From NCBI GenBank assembly GCA_964386435.1, contig CAYLSV010000075.1, positions 1-17,304 of the forward strand: a DNA stretch of 17,304 nucleotides, in the 5' to 3' direction. The notes under the pieces were generated by a model, which made no database searches, was not told where the DNA came from, and saw only the letters and a program-made list of their open reading frames with translations. A program made the position numbers and the translations under genes. This DNA comes from CAYLSV01 sp964386435 (lineage in GTDB: Bacteria; Planctomycetota; Phycisphaerae; Tepidisphaerales; Tepidisphaeraceae). Shown in pieces: positions 1 through 7,184 of the stretch. Within the stretch, counting starts at the first letter, position 1. Every line of letters begins with the position of its first letter.

Positions 1-56
1 GGGCTGATCTTGCTGTTGACGCCCAAAGCGGGATCAGCCCCGCCGCCACGCGGCGG
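1..56. repeat. Two adjacent inverted repeats at the window edge
   Basis: GGGCTGATC at 1-9 is exactly inverted as GATCAGCCC at 32-40. It is followed at once by a second hairpin, CCGCCGC at 40-46 and GCGGCGG at 50-56 with a CAC loop. Both lie upstream of the carboxypeptidase start at 106. The first arm begins at base 1, so the element may continue outside the window. It could be a terminator-like structure of an upstream gene or part of a dispersed palindromic repeat; no T-run follows. I see no recognisable promoter in 57-105. Confidence 0.4.
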
Positions 57-105
57 AGGTCCGGTCGGTTTGCTGTGCCCGCCCGATCCGTGCAAAATCC
101 CTGTC

Positions 106-1530
106 ATGCGTCGCCTCGCCCTGCTTCTCACGCTGTTGCTCGTCGCCCCGTCGCTCGCCGAGCCGACGACGCGGCCGGGCAGCGCCCACGACATCGGCCC
201 GATCATCAACCGTTTGGCCGACACCGGGGCGACGGTCGCCGCCCGCGTGGTCGACTTGGAGACGGGCGAGGTGTTGTTCGAGCAACTGCCGGACAAGCCG
301 ATGATCCCGGCGAGCAACATGAAACTGCCGGTGAGCGCCGCCGCCCTCGACCGGCTCGGCCGCGTCGGCGACGACGGCGTGCTCTACGGCGACCTGACCA
401 CCACCTACCGCCTCGTCGGCGAACACCTCTGGGTCCTCGGCAGCGGCGACCCGGCCACCGGCGACCCGACGATCGCCAAGGAGAACGGCGAGAGCATTTA
501 TGCCGAGTTCGACGCCGTGGCCGCCAAGCTCAAGGAGCGCGGCATCACGGAACTGGCCGGCATCTGGTATGCCGACAACGCCCTCGGCGGGGAGCGGGTC
601 CACCCGACGTGGGAGCGAGGCGATCTAATCTTTTGGTACGCCTGCCCGGTCAGCGGGTTGGCGTTCAACAACAACTGCATCGACGTCGTCGCGACGCCGG
701 CCGAGCTGGGCGAGCCGGCGACGCTGGAGGTGACGCCGATGACCACCGACAGCGTCCACGTCGTCAACCTGACCCGCAGCACCGAGTTCGAGGGTATGGA
801 CGTCAGCATCGAGCGGACGCACATCGCACCGGTCTACGCCGTCGTCGGCGACGTCCACGCCCGGCGGGAGTTCATCAGCCGCCCGGTGACGGACCCAGGG
901 GCGTTCTTCGCCGACGTGCTGGCGACGCGGCTACGCGAGCAGGGCGTGGCGGTGGGCGATGATGTGCGTCCCGCCGAAGATCCGCAACCGGACGGGCAAA
1001 TGATCCACGAGGTAAATCGGCCGCTTTCGCCCGTGCTGCGGCGGGTGAACACGAACAGCCAGAACCTGTTCGCCGAGGCGTTGTGCCGCAAGCTCGGCGA
1101 CGACGGCAGTTGGGAGACCGGCGGGGCGGCGGTGGCCAAGTTTCTCGCCGGGGCCGGCATCGACGCTGAGGGTTTCCGGGCAGCCGACGGCAGCGGGTTG
1201 TCGCGGGCGAATCGGGTGAGCGTCCGGCAGCTCAGCGACCTCATGGCGTTCATGGCCGCGCACGAACACGCCGACGTGTTCGAGGAGTCGCTGTCGATCG
1301 GCGGCCAGACCGGCACGCTCGCCCGGCGGTTCCGCGGCACCGACGGCCGGGTGCGGGGCAAAACCGGGTTCATCTCGGGTGTGCGGGCGCTCACCGTCCT
1401 CATCACCACCGACTCCGGCCGCGAACTCGTCGCCAGCATCCTCTACAACGACATCCCCGGCCGCGTCCGGCCGTACCAGGATCTACAGGACGAGGCGGTG
1501 ATGTTCCTGATGGACGACGACGGCGAGTGA
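106..1530 (+). CDS. dacB: D-alanyl-D-alanine carboxypeptidase/endopeptidase (PBP4/DacB type, peptidase family S13)
   Basis: Secreted or periplasmic penicillin-binding protein that trims the terminal D-Ala from peptidoglycan stem peptides or cuts D-Ala-meso-DAP cross-links. The protein has 474 residues. A signal peptide is seen at about 1-18 (MRRLALLLTLLLVAPSLA). The three serine-hydrolase motifs are present in order: SxxK as S70-N-M-K73, SxN as S318-Q-N320, and KTG as K419-T-G421. Length and the wide gap between the first two motifs fit family S13. The frame is open from position 10, but the ATG at 106 is chosen because it begins the signal peptide; the 32 residues before it are Pro/Gly-rich and look non-coding. 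No clear Shine-Dalgarno precedes it. It converges on the zinc-ribbon gene, with six bases between the two stops. Gene symbol is by family resemblance. Confidence 0.93.
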   Translation: MRRLALLLTLLLVAPSLAEPTTRPGSAHDIGPIINRLADTGATVAARVVDLETGEVLFEQLPDKPMIPASNMKLPVSAAALDRLGRVGDDGVLYGDLTTTYRLVGEHLWVLGSGDPATGDPTIAKENGESIYAEFDAVAAKLKERGITELAGIWYADNALGGERVHPTWERGDLIFWYACPVSGLAFNNNCIDVVATPAELGEPATLEVTPMTTDSVHVVNLTRSTEFEGMDVSIERTHIAPVYAVVGDVHARREFISRPVTDPGAFFADVLATRLREQGVAVGDDVRPAEDPQPDGQMIHEVNRPLSPVLRRVNTNSQNLFAEALCRKLGDDGSWETGGAAVAKFLAGAGIDAEGFRAADGSGLSRANRVSVRQLSDLMAFMAAHEHADVFEESLSIGGQTGTLARRFRGTDGRVRGKTGFISGVRALTVLITTDSGRELVASILYNDIPGRVRPYQDLQDEAVMFLMDDDGE

Positions 1531-1536
1531 TGTCGC

Positions 1537-1953
1537 TCAGCCGTGCAGGCCGTGCAACAGGATCATCACCAGTAACATCGCGAGCATCAGCAGCGTGAAG
1601 CCGAACAGGAGGCCGGCCCCCGACGGTGGTTGGTTGAGCCGGGCCATGGGCACCGGCGGGGGCAGTTCGTCGCCGCAGGTTTCGCACTGTCGCCGGAACG
1701 TCGGGGCCAGCATGACCCGCCCGCACCGCCGGCAAAACGCGTGCGGGTGCGGCCGCCTCGGATCGGCGTCCACCGCCCGCCGCACCAGCGCCTCCCGCCG
1801 CTGCCGCAGCGCCGCAAGCGTCGGCGGCGAAGCCCGCCCGATGACCGATTGCCGGGGCACGCCGGATGATAGGTGCCAACTCCGCCGAGAAGAACCCGCG
1901 GCCCCCGACCCGCGAGACCGCTCGGATGCGCGTGCGTCGCTGAAAACACCCAT
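1537..1953 (-). CDS. Small zinc-ribbon protein with C-terminal membrane helix, function unknown
   Basis: I do not recognise a named family. From the ATG at 1953 the product has 138 residues. It has a basic, low-complexity N-terminus, then a zinc-ribbon pattern with C74-x2-C77 and C90-x2-C93 (FCRRCG and CETCGDE), and then one very hydrophobic helix at about 114-135 that ends the protein. The layout suggests a tail-anchored membrane protein with a cytosolic metal-binding knuckle. The start is uncertain: a GTG at 1965 is in frame, and both lie inside the 1935-1987 hairpin, while a GTG at 1860 would give about 107 residues and keep all recognisable parts. No good ribosome-binding site is visible for any of them. 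It is the last minus-strand gene before the convergent carboxypeptidase. Confidence 0.6.
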   Translation of the reverse strand: MGVFSDARASERSRGSGAAGSSRRSWHLSSGVPRQSVIGRASPPTLAALRQRREALVRRAVDADPRRPHPHAFCRRCGRVMLAPTFRRQCETCGDELPPPVPMARLNQPPSGAGLLFGFTLLMLAMLLVMILLHGLHG

Positions 1954-1987
1954 CGCCGTTACCACGGCGGTGAAGGTTTCAGCGACG
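1935..1987 (-). terminator. Nested hairpin directly after the SpoIIE phosphatase stop
   Basis: An 11-bp perfect outer inverted repeat, CGTCGCTGAAA at 1935-1945 and TTTCAGCGACG at 1977-1987, encloses a 9-pair inner stem, CATCGCCGT at 1951-1959 and ACGGCGGTG at 1964-1972, with loop TACC and one G-T pair. Read on the minus strand, the inner hairpin is followed within a few bases by TTTT, the pattern of an intrinsic terminator. The outer arm abuts the TGA of the phosphatase gene (stop at 1990-1988). It overlaps the upstream start candidates of the zinc-ribbon gene, so it could instead control that gene's translation. Confidence 0.5.
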
Positions 1988-3688
1988 TCAGGATGCCGGG
2001 CCTGTCGTCGCGGTGGTCGGTGCCAACTTCACCACGACCAGCGTCACGTCATCGTCGCGCGGGCCGTTGATGTGGGTGTCGACCGCGGCGTGGATGGCGT
2101 CGTTGAGCGCTTCGGCTGAGTCCTTTTGGTGCTGGCGGATCACGTCCTGCAACGCCGGCTTGCCCCACAATTCCTCGGCGGCGTTTTGGGCTTCCCAGAT
2201 GCCGTCGGTGCCGAGCAGCATGATCGTGCCAGGGGCCAGCGGGCCGACCTCGTACTCCTCGTACGCCACACCGGCCATAATGCCCATCGGCATGTCGCCG
2301 CCCTCGGGCTCGGTGAAGGTGTCGGTCGCCGGGTCGAACAAAATCGGCGCGTCGTGCCCGGCGCTGGCCCAGCGGAGCGTGCGGGCGGTGGGGTCGATGA
2401 CGGCCAGGGCCATGGTCATGAACTTCGTGCCGCCGGTGTCGGGCACGAGCAATTCATTGACGTGCCGCAGTAAGTCGGCCAGCGAGCCCGGCTCCCGCGC
2501 GCGGCTGCGCAACGCCGCGCGGGCCGTGGTCATGAGCAGCGCCGCCGCCACGCCGTGACCCATCACGTCGCCCAGCGCCAGCACCAACCGTTCGCCGTCG
2601 CCGCCGTCCATCTCGATGTAGTCGAAGTAGTCGCCGCCGGTCTCGTCGCAGTAAACGCTCTTGCCGGCGACGTCCAACCCGCTCACCGTCGGCGGGCCGC
2701 AGGGCAACAGGTTTTGCTGCACCTCCATCGCCACCTCAATGCTCTGCCGCAGGCGGAGGTTGTCCTTCAAATCGCGTCGCATTGTGTCGAGTGATTGGCC
2801 GAGGTCCACGAACTCGCGGGCGCCGCCGAGGGTGATCGGCGTGTCGAGGTCGCCGCCGCCGATGCCTTTCACTTGCCGCTGCGTTTCCAGCACCGGCCGC
2901 ACCGCCCGCCGCCCGAGCATGAGCCCGCCGACGAGGGCGAGCCCGACGCACCCGATGCCCGCCGCCAGCGTGAACCGCCGGGCCGCCCGCACCTCGCCCA
3001 TGAAATCGTCCTCGGGCACGACGGTCACAATGCGCCAGGGCAGCTCGCACGCCACCGGCGTCGACTCGACCCGAAGCCGGCCGAGGTCGGGGACGGTGGT
3101 TGACGTTTGAAACGTGAAAGGCGGCGGCGGGGCGCGCAACTCCTGCGGCGGCGGCTGCATCAACGCGCGTGCCGCAGCGGCGATAACGGGGTCGTCGGCT
3201 TCGACCGCCCAAAGCTGCTCGCCGGCGTCGTCCGTCACCCGCCCGGCCCCCGCGCCCAGCAGCTTGCCCTCGCCGTCGATCAGGAACGCCACGCCGCCGC
3301 CAAGGTCCAAGCCGGCCAGGTAACGGGAGAAATCGCCGAGCGCCAGGCCGGTGTCGATGACGCCGAGGCGTTCGCCGTCGAGGTCGATCGGTTCGCCGTA
3401 GCCCAGGCCCAGCACGGTGCCGCCGCCTTGCCGCGACCAGCCAAAGACGTCGCTGAAGCCGGCGCCGTCGCGGGCGATCGCCTCGACGTACCACGGCCGG
3501 TCGCGCGGGTCGTACACCAGCGTCTGGGCGAATGCGCCGACCGGCTCGCCGGCGTCATCCAGCCGGACCTCGCCGATCGTGTCGGCCGCTGGATCGCTCT
3601 TGAGCGCGAACTCCAGGAATAGCACCCGCAACGGCCAACGGCCAACGGCCAACGGCCAACGGATGAAAACCATCTCACCCACCCTCAC
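1988..3688 (-). CDS. PP2C/SpoIIE-type serine phosphatase with HAMP and a shortened Cache-like sensor
   Basis: RsbU-like regulator that would dephosphorylate a partner such as an anti-sigma-factor antagonist. It has 566 residues. Residues 32-235 resemble the distal part of a double-Cache sensor, with the RPWY signature at 64-67 and a GVIDTGLALGDF strand at 109-120. A membrane helix lies at 239-259, a HAMP-like linker at about 260-310, and the SpoIIE phosphatase domain at 320-555. Metal-site aspartates are visible: GGDYFD (D353), LGDVMGHG (D374), GTDGIW (D495) and DDDVTL (D546/D547). The GTG start at 3688 overlaps the TGA of the upstream prepilin gene (GTGA), implying translational coupling. 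An ATG at 3673 is the alternative. The usual N-terminal membrane helix and first Cache half are missing, and residues 9-20 come from a heptamer repeat, so the sensor may be truncated. Confidence 0.85.
   Translation of the reverse strand: MRVGEMVFIRWPLAVGRWPLRVLFLEFALKSDPAADTIGEVRLDDAGEPVGAFAQTLVYDPRDRPWYVEAIARDGAGFSDVFGWSRQGGGTVLGLGYGEPIDLDGERLGVIDTGLALGDFSRYLAGLDLGGGVAFLIDGEGKLLGAGAGRVTDDAGEQLWAVEADDPVIAAAARALMQPPPQELRAPPPPFTFQTSTTVPDLGRLRVESTPVACELPWRIVTVVPEDDFMGEVRAARRFTLAAGIGCVGLALVGGLMLGRRAVRPVLETQRQVKGIGGGDLDTPITLGGAREFVDLGQSLDTMRRDLKDNLRLRQSIEVAMEVQQNLLPCGPPTVSGLDVAGKSVYCDETGGDYFDYIEMDGGDGERLVLALGDVMGHGVAAALLMTTARAALRSRAREPGSLADLLRHVNELLVPDTGGTKFMTMALAVIDPTARTLRWASAGHDAPILFDPATDTFTEPEGGDMPMGIMAGVAYEEYEVGPLAPGTIMLLGTDGIWEAQNAAEELWGKPALQDVIRQHQKDSAEALNDAIHAAVDTHINGPRDDDVTLVVVKLAPTTATTGPAS
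3630..3662. repeat. Heptamer tandem array (AACGGCC, 4.7 copies)
   Basis: Four exact copies of AACGGCC occupy 3630-3657, with five further matching bases at 3658-3662. On the minus strand the array is read through as residues 9-20 of the phosphatase (RWPLAVGRWPL). Because the unit is 7 bp, gain or loss of one unit would shift the downstream reading frame. It sits exactly where the expected first half of the Cache sensor is absent. Confidence 0.9.
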
Positions 3689-4269
3689 CAGAAATTCTTC
3701 CGCGGCACGACGCTGCCGCTGAGGGTCAGGGATTGGCCGTCGCGTTCGACGGTGAGCAGAATTGAGGCGCGGCGGAGCAAGTCGAAGTCGCCGCCGATGC
3801 GGCGGCTGCCGCTGCTTTGCATCGGCTCGGCCGTGACGGCGAAGTTCGTCACGCCCTCGAGCAGCACGAACTCCTGCGCGTCGCGGCCCATCATCAGCCG
3901 CCGGGTGGCCGGGTCGTGGCGGAAGGCGATGAGGCTGCCGGCTTCGTCGAAGAGACCGAAGTGGCCGCTGGTGGCGGTGCCGCCGGCGAGGAACGTCGAC
4001 TCGCCGGGGCCGTCGAGCGGGGCGTGTTCGCGGCCGGTGCGGATGCCGGAGACGACGCGGTGCAGCGTCACGCGGGCGGCCTGGTTCAGGTCGGTCCGCC
4101 GGCCGGTGATCTCGTGGGCGCGGATGCTGGCGTCCACCGCCGCCGCCGTCGCCGCCAGCAGCATCGCGCTGACGGCAAGGGCCATGAGCATCTCGGGCAA
4201 CCCCAGCCCGCGCCGCCGCGTGCGTCGGGAAGCGGATCGTTCGCGTGTTTTGCGAGGAAGAAACTTCAT
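3685..4269 (-). CDS. Minor prepilin, PilW/GspJ-like
   Basis: Type IV prepilin-like protein of 194 residues, probably a minor pseudopilin of the tip complex. A long basic leader (residues 1-21, rich in Arg) is followed by GLGLPE, which matches the prepilin-peptidase rule with Gly21 at -1 and Glu26 at +5. A hydrophobic helix then runs over about 22-47. The globular part (about 50-194) contains the GHFGLFDEAGSLIAFRHDPATRRL-type hairpins often seen in GspJ/PilW proteins. The ATG at 4269 is chosen because the frame further upstream only translates the neighbouring gene out of frame. The gap to the preceding stop at 4272 is 2 bp, and the TGA overlaps the phosphatase GTG. Exact assignment to PilW rather than GspJ is not certain. 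Confidence 0.85.
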   Translation of the reverse strand: MKFLPRKTRERSASRRTRRRGLGLPEMLMALAVSAMLLAATAAAVDASIRAHEITGRRTDLNQAARVTLHRVVSGIRTGREHAPLDGPGESTFLAGGTATSGHFGLFDEAGSLIAFRHDPATRRLMMGRDAQEFVLLEGVTNFAVTAEPMQSSGSRRIGGDFDLLRRASILLTVERDGQSLTLSGSVVPRKNFW

Positions 4270-4271
4270 GT

Positions 4272-6611
4272 TCACGGGCCTTCCACGTAGGTCTGCGGGC
4301 GGGGCTCGATGACGACCGGGAGGTCGATGCCGTCGGGCAAGGCGCGCAGCGGGTTGTACCGGATGTTGAGCCGGCCGTAGCCGCCCTCGGGGAGTTCGCT
4401 GGGGTTGGTGTCGGAGTCGGATGCGCCGAAGTAGCCCAGCGTGGTGTTGCCCGCCCCGTCGCCGACGACGATCACCGAGCCGTCGACCGTGCTGCGGCCG
4501 CGGATGTCGATGTTGCCGGCGACGACCACGCCGGTCAGCGTGCTGGGGGCCTCGGTCGGGGCGCGGAAGCTGCCCATCTCGATGTTGGTGTTGGGTGCCA
4601 CGATCGTCGCGGTTGCGTCGGCCTGGTTGTCGAACAGGGTCGCCCCGGTGAACTCCCACGAGTTGGCGAAGTGCGTGTACGCCGTGGAGTACGCGGCGGT
4701 GACGGGGCCGTTGAACGTGCAGTTGTGGAAGCGGACGTTGTTGCCCTTGGCCGCGCCTTGGTTGTTGGCGGGGGTGATCACGTCCTGCTTTCGGAACTTG
4801 CCGGAGTACATTTTCTCCGACCACTTCTTTCCACTGCCGGAGTCGTACTTCGTGCTTCCCGACCGCGTGATGTCGCGCTCGACGTCGACGAACGTGACGC
4901 CCTCGAACGTGCAATTCTCGAACAGCGGGTTGAGACCCTTGGGGATCTGCACGTTCCGCAGCGTCATGTTCCGGTAAACCGGGCGGTCGTAGGTTGCCTG
5001 GTAACTCGTGCTGCCAAAGGGCGTCCGCTCGCGGCTGCGGGGCTGGTCGAGGTTGCCGTCCTTCAGCACGTACTCGGCGTCGGCGAGGCTGAGCACGTCG
5101 TTCTCGACGAGGCTGACCGTGCGCTTCACGTCCCAGTCGCCGTAACTGCCGCCGGTGGCGTCGGCGCTGCCGGGGGCGGCAAGGTAGATGTCGCCCTGAT
5201 CCGAGCCGCGCGTTTTCACCCACACCTCGCTGCCCTCGTGCATGACGACGCGGCTCTGGCGGGTCGATGAGCCGGCGGCGGTGCCGGTGCGGCCCTTGAA
5301 GTGATTGGTCGCCCCCTCGAAGTTGCCGGGGTTGAGCTCGATCAGGTCCGAGGGCGGGGCACCAAAGTTCACCGGCGAGTCACCCGCCCCGGCGACGATC
5401 GGCCCCTGCATCTGCTGGCGGATCGGGCCCTTGTTGCGGTCGTCGAGCCAGTCCTCCCAGTCGTCGGCCTCGTCGCGGAGTGTGACCTGGCCGCGGACTT
5501 TGGCGTAGTTGTCCTCGCGGCCCAGCATGCCGTCGTCGTAGCCCAGCCGCGGCGGGTCGCCGTCGAACAGCGGCGGGCTCAGGCGGTCGAGGGCGTAGAA
5601 CAGGTCCGGGTCCAGCGGCCCGCCGTCGGAGTGGCGGAACTCGCCCGCGGCCGGCTCAACGACGCCGTCGCCGTTGTCGTCGTAGAACGCGAGGAACAGA
5701 TCGAAGTCGTCCAGGAAGGCGTCGCCGTCGTAGTCCTGCCAACCATCGTCGACGGCGGCCGCGCCCAGCGGCGAGTGCAGCGGGATGCGGTTGTCGTAGC
5801 CGTCGTGGTTCGCCGCCAGCCAACCCTCCCACGCCTCGACCTCCATCCTGAGCGACGGATCGAGGTGCTTGAAGTCGCTGAGGATCAGGTAGGGCGAGTA
5901 CTTACCTTTTTGCCCCATGCCGACCGGCCCCTCGACGACGACGTTGCGGCCGAGCTGGATGCGGGTCTTGCTGACCACGGCGAAGTCGATCCGCTTGTCG
6001 ACGGCGAAGCTCATGCTCGCCGTCCGCAAGACCCGCCGCTCGCCGCCGCCCAATCGGCCGGTGGCGGTCACGCGGACCAGCTCGCGGTAATCGGCATCGG
6101 CGACGTCGACGCTGTAGGTCGGCAGCCGCTCGATCAGCACCTCGGCCGTCCCCTCGCCGCCGAAGTCGAGGCCGACGGCGCGAACCTGCTCGTCCGTCTT
6201 CGTCACCGTCGCCGCGACGCCGGCAGGCAGGGTGCGCAGGTCGTCGTAGATCGCGTCGCGGATCTGCGGCCACAGTTCGTCGTGGGCATAGTCCTCGTCG
6301 ATGTTGCCCCGCTCGGTGCGCGGCCGGTTGCTTGGCAGCGTGAACCGCCACGCCGTCCAACGCAGCGTCGACTCGGCCAGGCTGCGCGCCCGCTCGACGT
6401 CGCCGAGGTTCGCCGCGGCCTGGGCGTTGAGCGTCGCCATCGAGTACATGCCAACGCTGAGCGTGACGAGGATGACGAGGAACAACATCGCCACCACGGC
6501 AACGGCTCCGCGCTCACCGTGCGGCGTCGTTCTCGTGAGGTAGCTGCGACCAGGTGTGGTCGCAGCTACCCCGCAAAGTTCCAGTTGTTCAACGTGTTTC
6601 TGGGGCATCAT
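4272..6611 (-). CDS. Giant PilX/GspK-like pseudopilin with calcium-loop and beta-helix-like regions
   Basis: The protein has 779 residues, far longer than a normal PilX (about 200) or GspK (about 300-350). A 35-residue leader ends in GERG35, followed by AVAVVAMLFLVILVTLSVGM, the PilX_N-type hydrophobic helix (36-58). It has Val rather than Glu at +5, as in GspK-type tip pseudopilins. Two Asp-rich loops at 293-304 (D293, D295, D297, D301, D304) and 311-322 (D311, N313, D315, E319) resemble EF-hand or dockerin repeats. Residues about 545-720 contain NCTFEGVTF, NCTFNGPVT and GNIDIRG repeats suggesting a right-handed beta-helix. A GAGG-type Shine-Dalgarno (GTGAGGAGATC) precedes the ATGATG at 6611/6608, 8 bp after the preceding stop. 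Leader residues 14-24 are encoded by a palindromic repeat. Likely a pilus-tip adhesin or priming subunit. Confidence 0.82.
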   Translation of the reverse strand: MMPQKHVEQLELCGVAATTPGRSYLTRTTPHGERGAVAVVAMLFLVILVTLSVGMYSMATLNAQAAANLGDVERARSLAESTLRWTAWRFTLPSNRPRTERGNIDEDYAHDELWPQIRDAIYDDLRTLPAGVAATVTKTDEQVRAVGLDFGGEGTAEVLIERLPTYSVDVADADYRELVRVTATGRLGGGERRVLRTASMSFAVDKRIDFAVVSKTRIQLGRNVVVEGPVGMGQKGKYSPYLILSDFKHLDPSLRMEVEAWEGWLAANHDGYDNRIPLHSPLGAAAVDDGWQDYDGDAFLDDFDLFLAFYDDNGDGVVEPAAGEFRHSDGGPLDPDLFYALDRLSPPLFDGDPPRLGYDDGMLGREDNYAKVRGQVTLRDEADDWEDWLDDRNKGPIRQQMQGPIVAGAGDSPVNFGAPPSDLIELNPGNFEGATNHFKGRTGTAAGSSTRQSRVVMHEGSEVWVKTRGSDQGDIYLAAPGSADATGGSYGDWDVKRTVSLVENDVLSLADAEYVLKDGNLDQPRSRERTPFGSTSYQATYDRPVYRNMTLRNVQIPKGLNPLFENCTFEGVTFVDVERDITRSGSTKYDSGSGKKWSEKMYSGKFRKQDVITPANNQGAAKGNNVRFHNCTFNGPVTAAYSTAYTHFANSWEFTGATLFDNQADATATIVAPNTNIEMGSFRAPTEAPSTLTGVVVAGNIDIRGRSTVDGSVIVVGDGAGNTTLGYFGASDSDTNPSELPEGGYGRLNIRYNPLRALPDGIDLPVVIEPRPQTYVEGP
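6539..6570. repeat. Palindromic repeat A, copy 1 (inside the pseudopilin leader)
   Basis: GGTAGCTGCGACCA at 6539-6552 is perfectly inverted at 6557-6570 around a GGTG loop. The core GTAGCTGCGACC/GGTCGCAGCTAC is identical to the copy at 7185-7215. Here it is read in frame as residues 14-24 of the giant pseudopilin, and would form a strong mRNA hairpin about 40 nt after its start codon. Confidence 0.9.
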
Positions 6612-6618
6612 GATCTCC

Positions 6619-7113
6619 TCACCGCATCCGCAGCCACACCAGCGAGTAGACGTCGACCGGCCCGCCGTCGGCGTGGTAGCGGACCGTCACCTCCACCCGC
6701 CGGCACGGCTCGCCGGCCGATTCGGTGGTGGGGCGGTCCGGGTCGACGCTCAACACGCGGACGATTTGCTCGTACCGCCCGAGCTCGGCGATCGGCTGCC
6801 GCAACGCGTCGATCGGCGGGCGAGTTGCCAGCCCATCGAAATCATCAAGGTCGTCAAAACCTGCGAGCGTTTCCCCGGGTTCGGGCCCGAAGTGGGCGGC
6901 GTCGGCGGCGTCCTGGAAGCTGGCGGTGGCCATCGCCTCCTGCACGTTCATCGCCAGCATCATCGCCGCCGTCCGCCGCTCGGCGTCCTGCGTCTGCTGC
7001 GTGCACGCGGCAAACAACGCCAACGTGCTGACGAACCCGGTGCCGACGATGATCGTCGCCAGCGCCGTCTCCAGCAGCGTGAAGCCCCGCGATAAGGTCC
7101 GCCTCGTTCGCAT
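6619..7113 (-). CDS. Minor prepilin, PilV/GspI-like
   Basis: Type IV prepilin-like protein of 164 residues, first gene of the minor-pseudopilin cluster. It carries a textbook prepilin-peptidase site, SRG10-FTLLE15 (Gly at -1, Phe at +1, Glu at +5), after a short basic leader (MRTRRTLSR). A hydrophobic helix follows at about 11-33 (TALATIIVGTGFVSTLALFA), then AACTQQTQDAERRTAAMMLAMNVQEA, a pattern common in PilV/GspI. The C-terminal part ends in a beta-rich VEVTVRYHADG segment. The ATG at 7113 is the only start before the leader; its Shine-Dalgarno is weak. It lies about 120 bp downstream of the pilC terminator, so it probably has its own promoter, which I could not identify. The stop is 8 bp before the giant pseudopilin start. 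Confidence 0.88.
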   Translation of the reverse strand: MRTRRTLSRGFTLLETALATIIVGTGFVSTLALFAACTQQTQDAERRTAAMMLAMNVQEAMATASFQDAADAAHFGPEPGETLAGFDDLDDFDGLATRPPIDALRQPIAELGRYEQIVRVLSVDPDRPTTESAGEPCRRVEVTVRYHADGGPVDVYSLVWLRMR

Positions 7114-7184
7114 GAGGCAAACGTCGGATTCAAATCTCCCTCGGGCAAACCGAGTATCTTCCCCAGATCAACGTTTATCTCAGG

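Noticed and set aside
163..1439. Antisense frames across the carboxypeptidase gene
   Set aside because: The + strand carries SxxK, SxN and KTG motifs in order with a signal peptide, so the minus frames are shadows.
4270..5223. Open frame continuing upstream of the PilW/GspJ-like start
   Set aside because: It is an out-of-frame reading of the giant pseudopilin; the prepilin leader begins at 4269.
5301..7031. Long + strand open frame opposite the pseudopilin genes
   Set aside because: Arg/Val/Ala-rich shadow translation with no domain; the minus strand carries prepilin motifs and a good ribosome-binding site.
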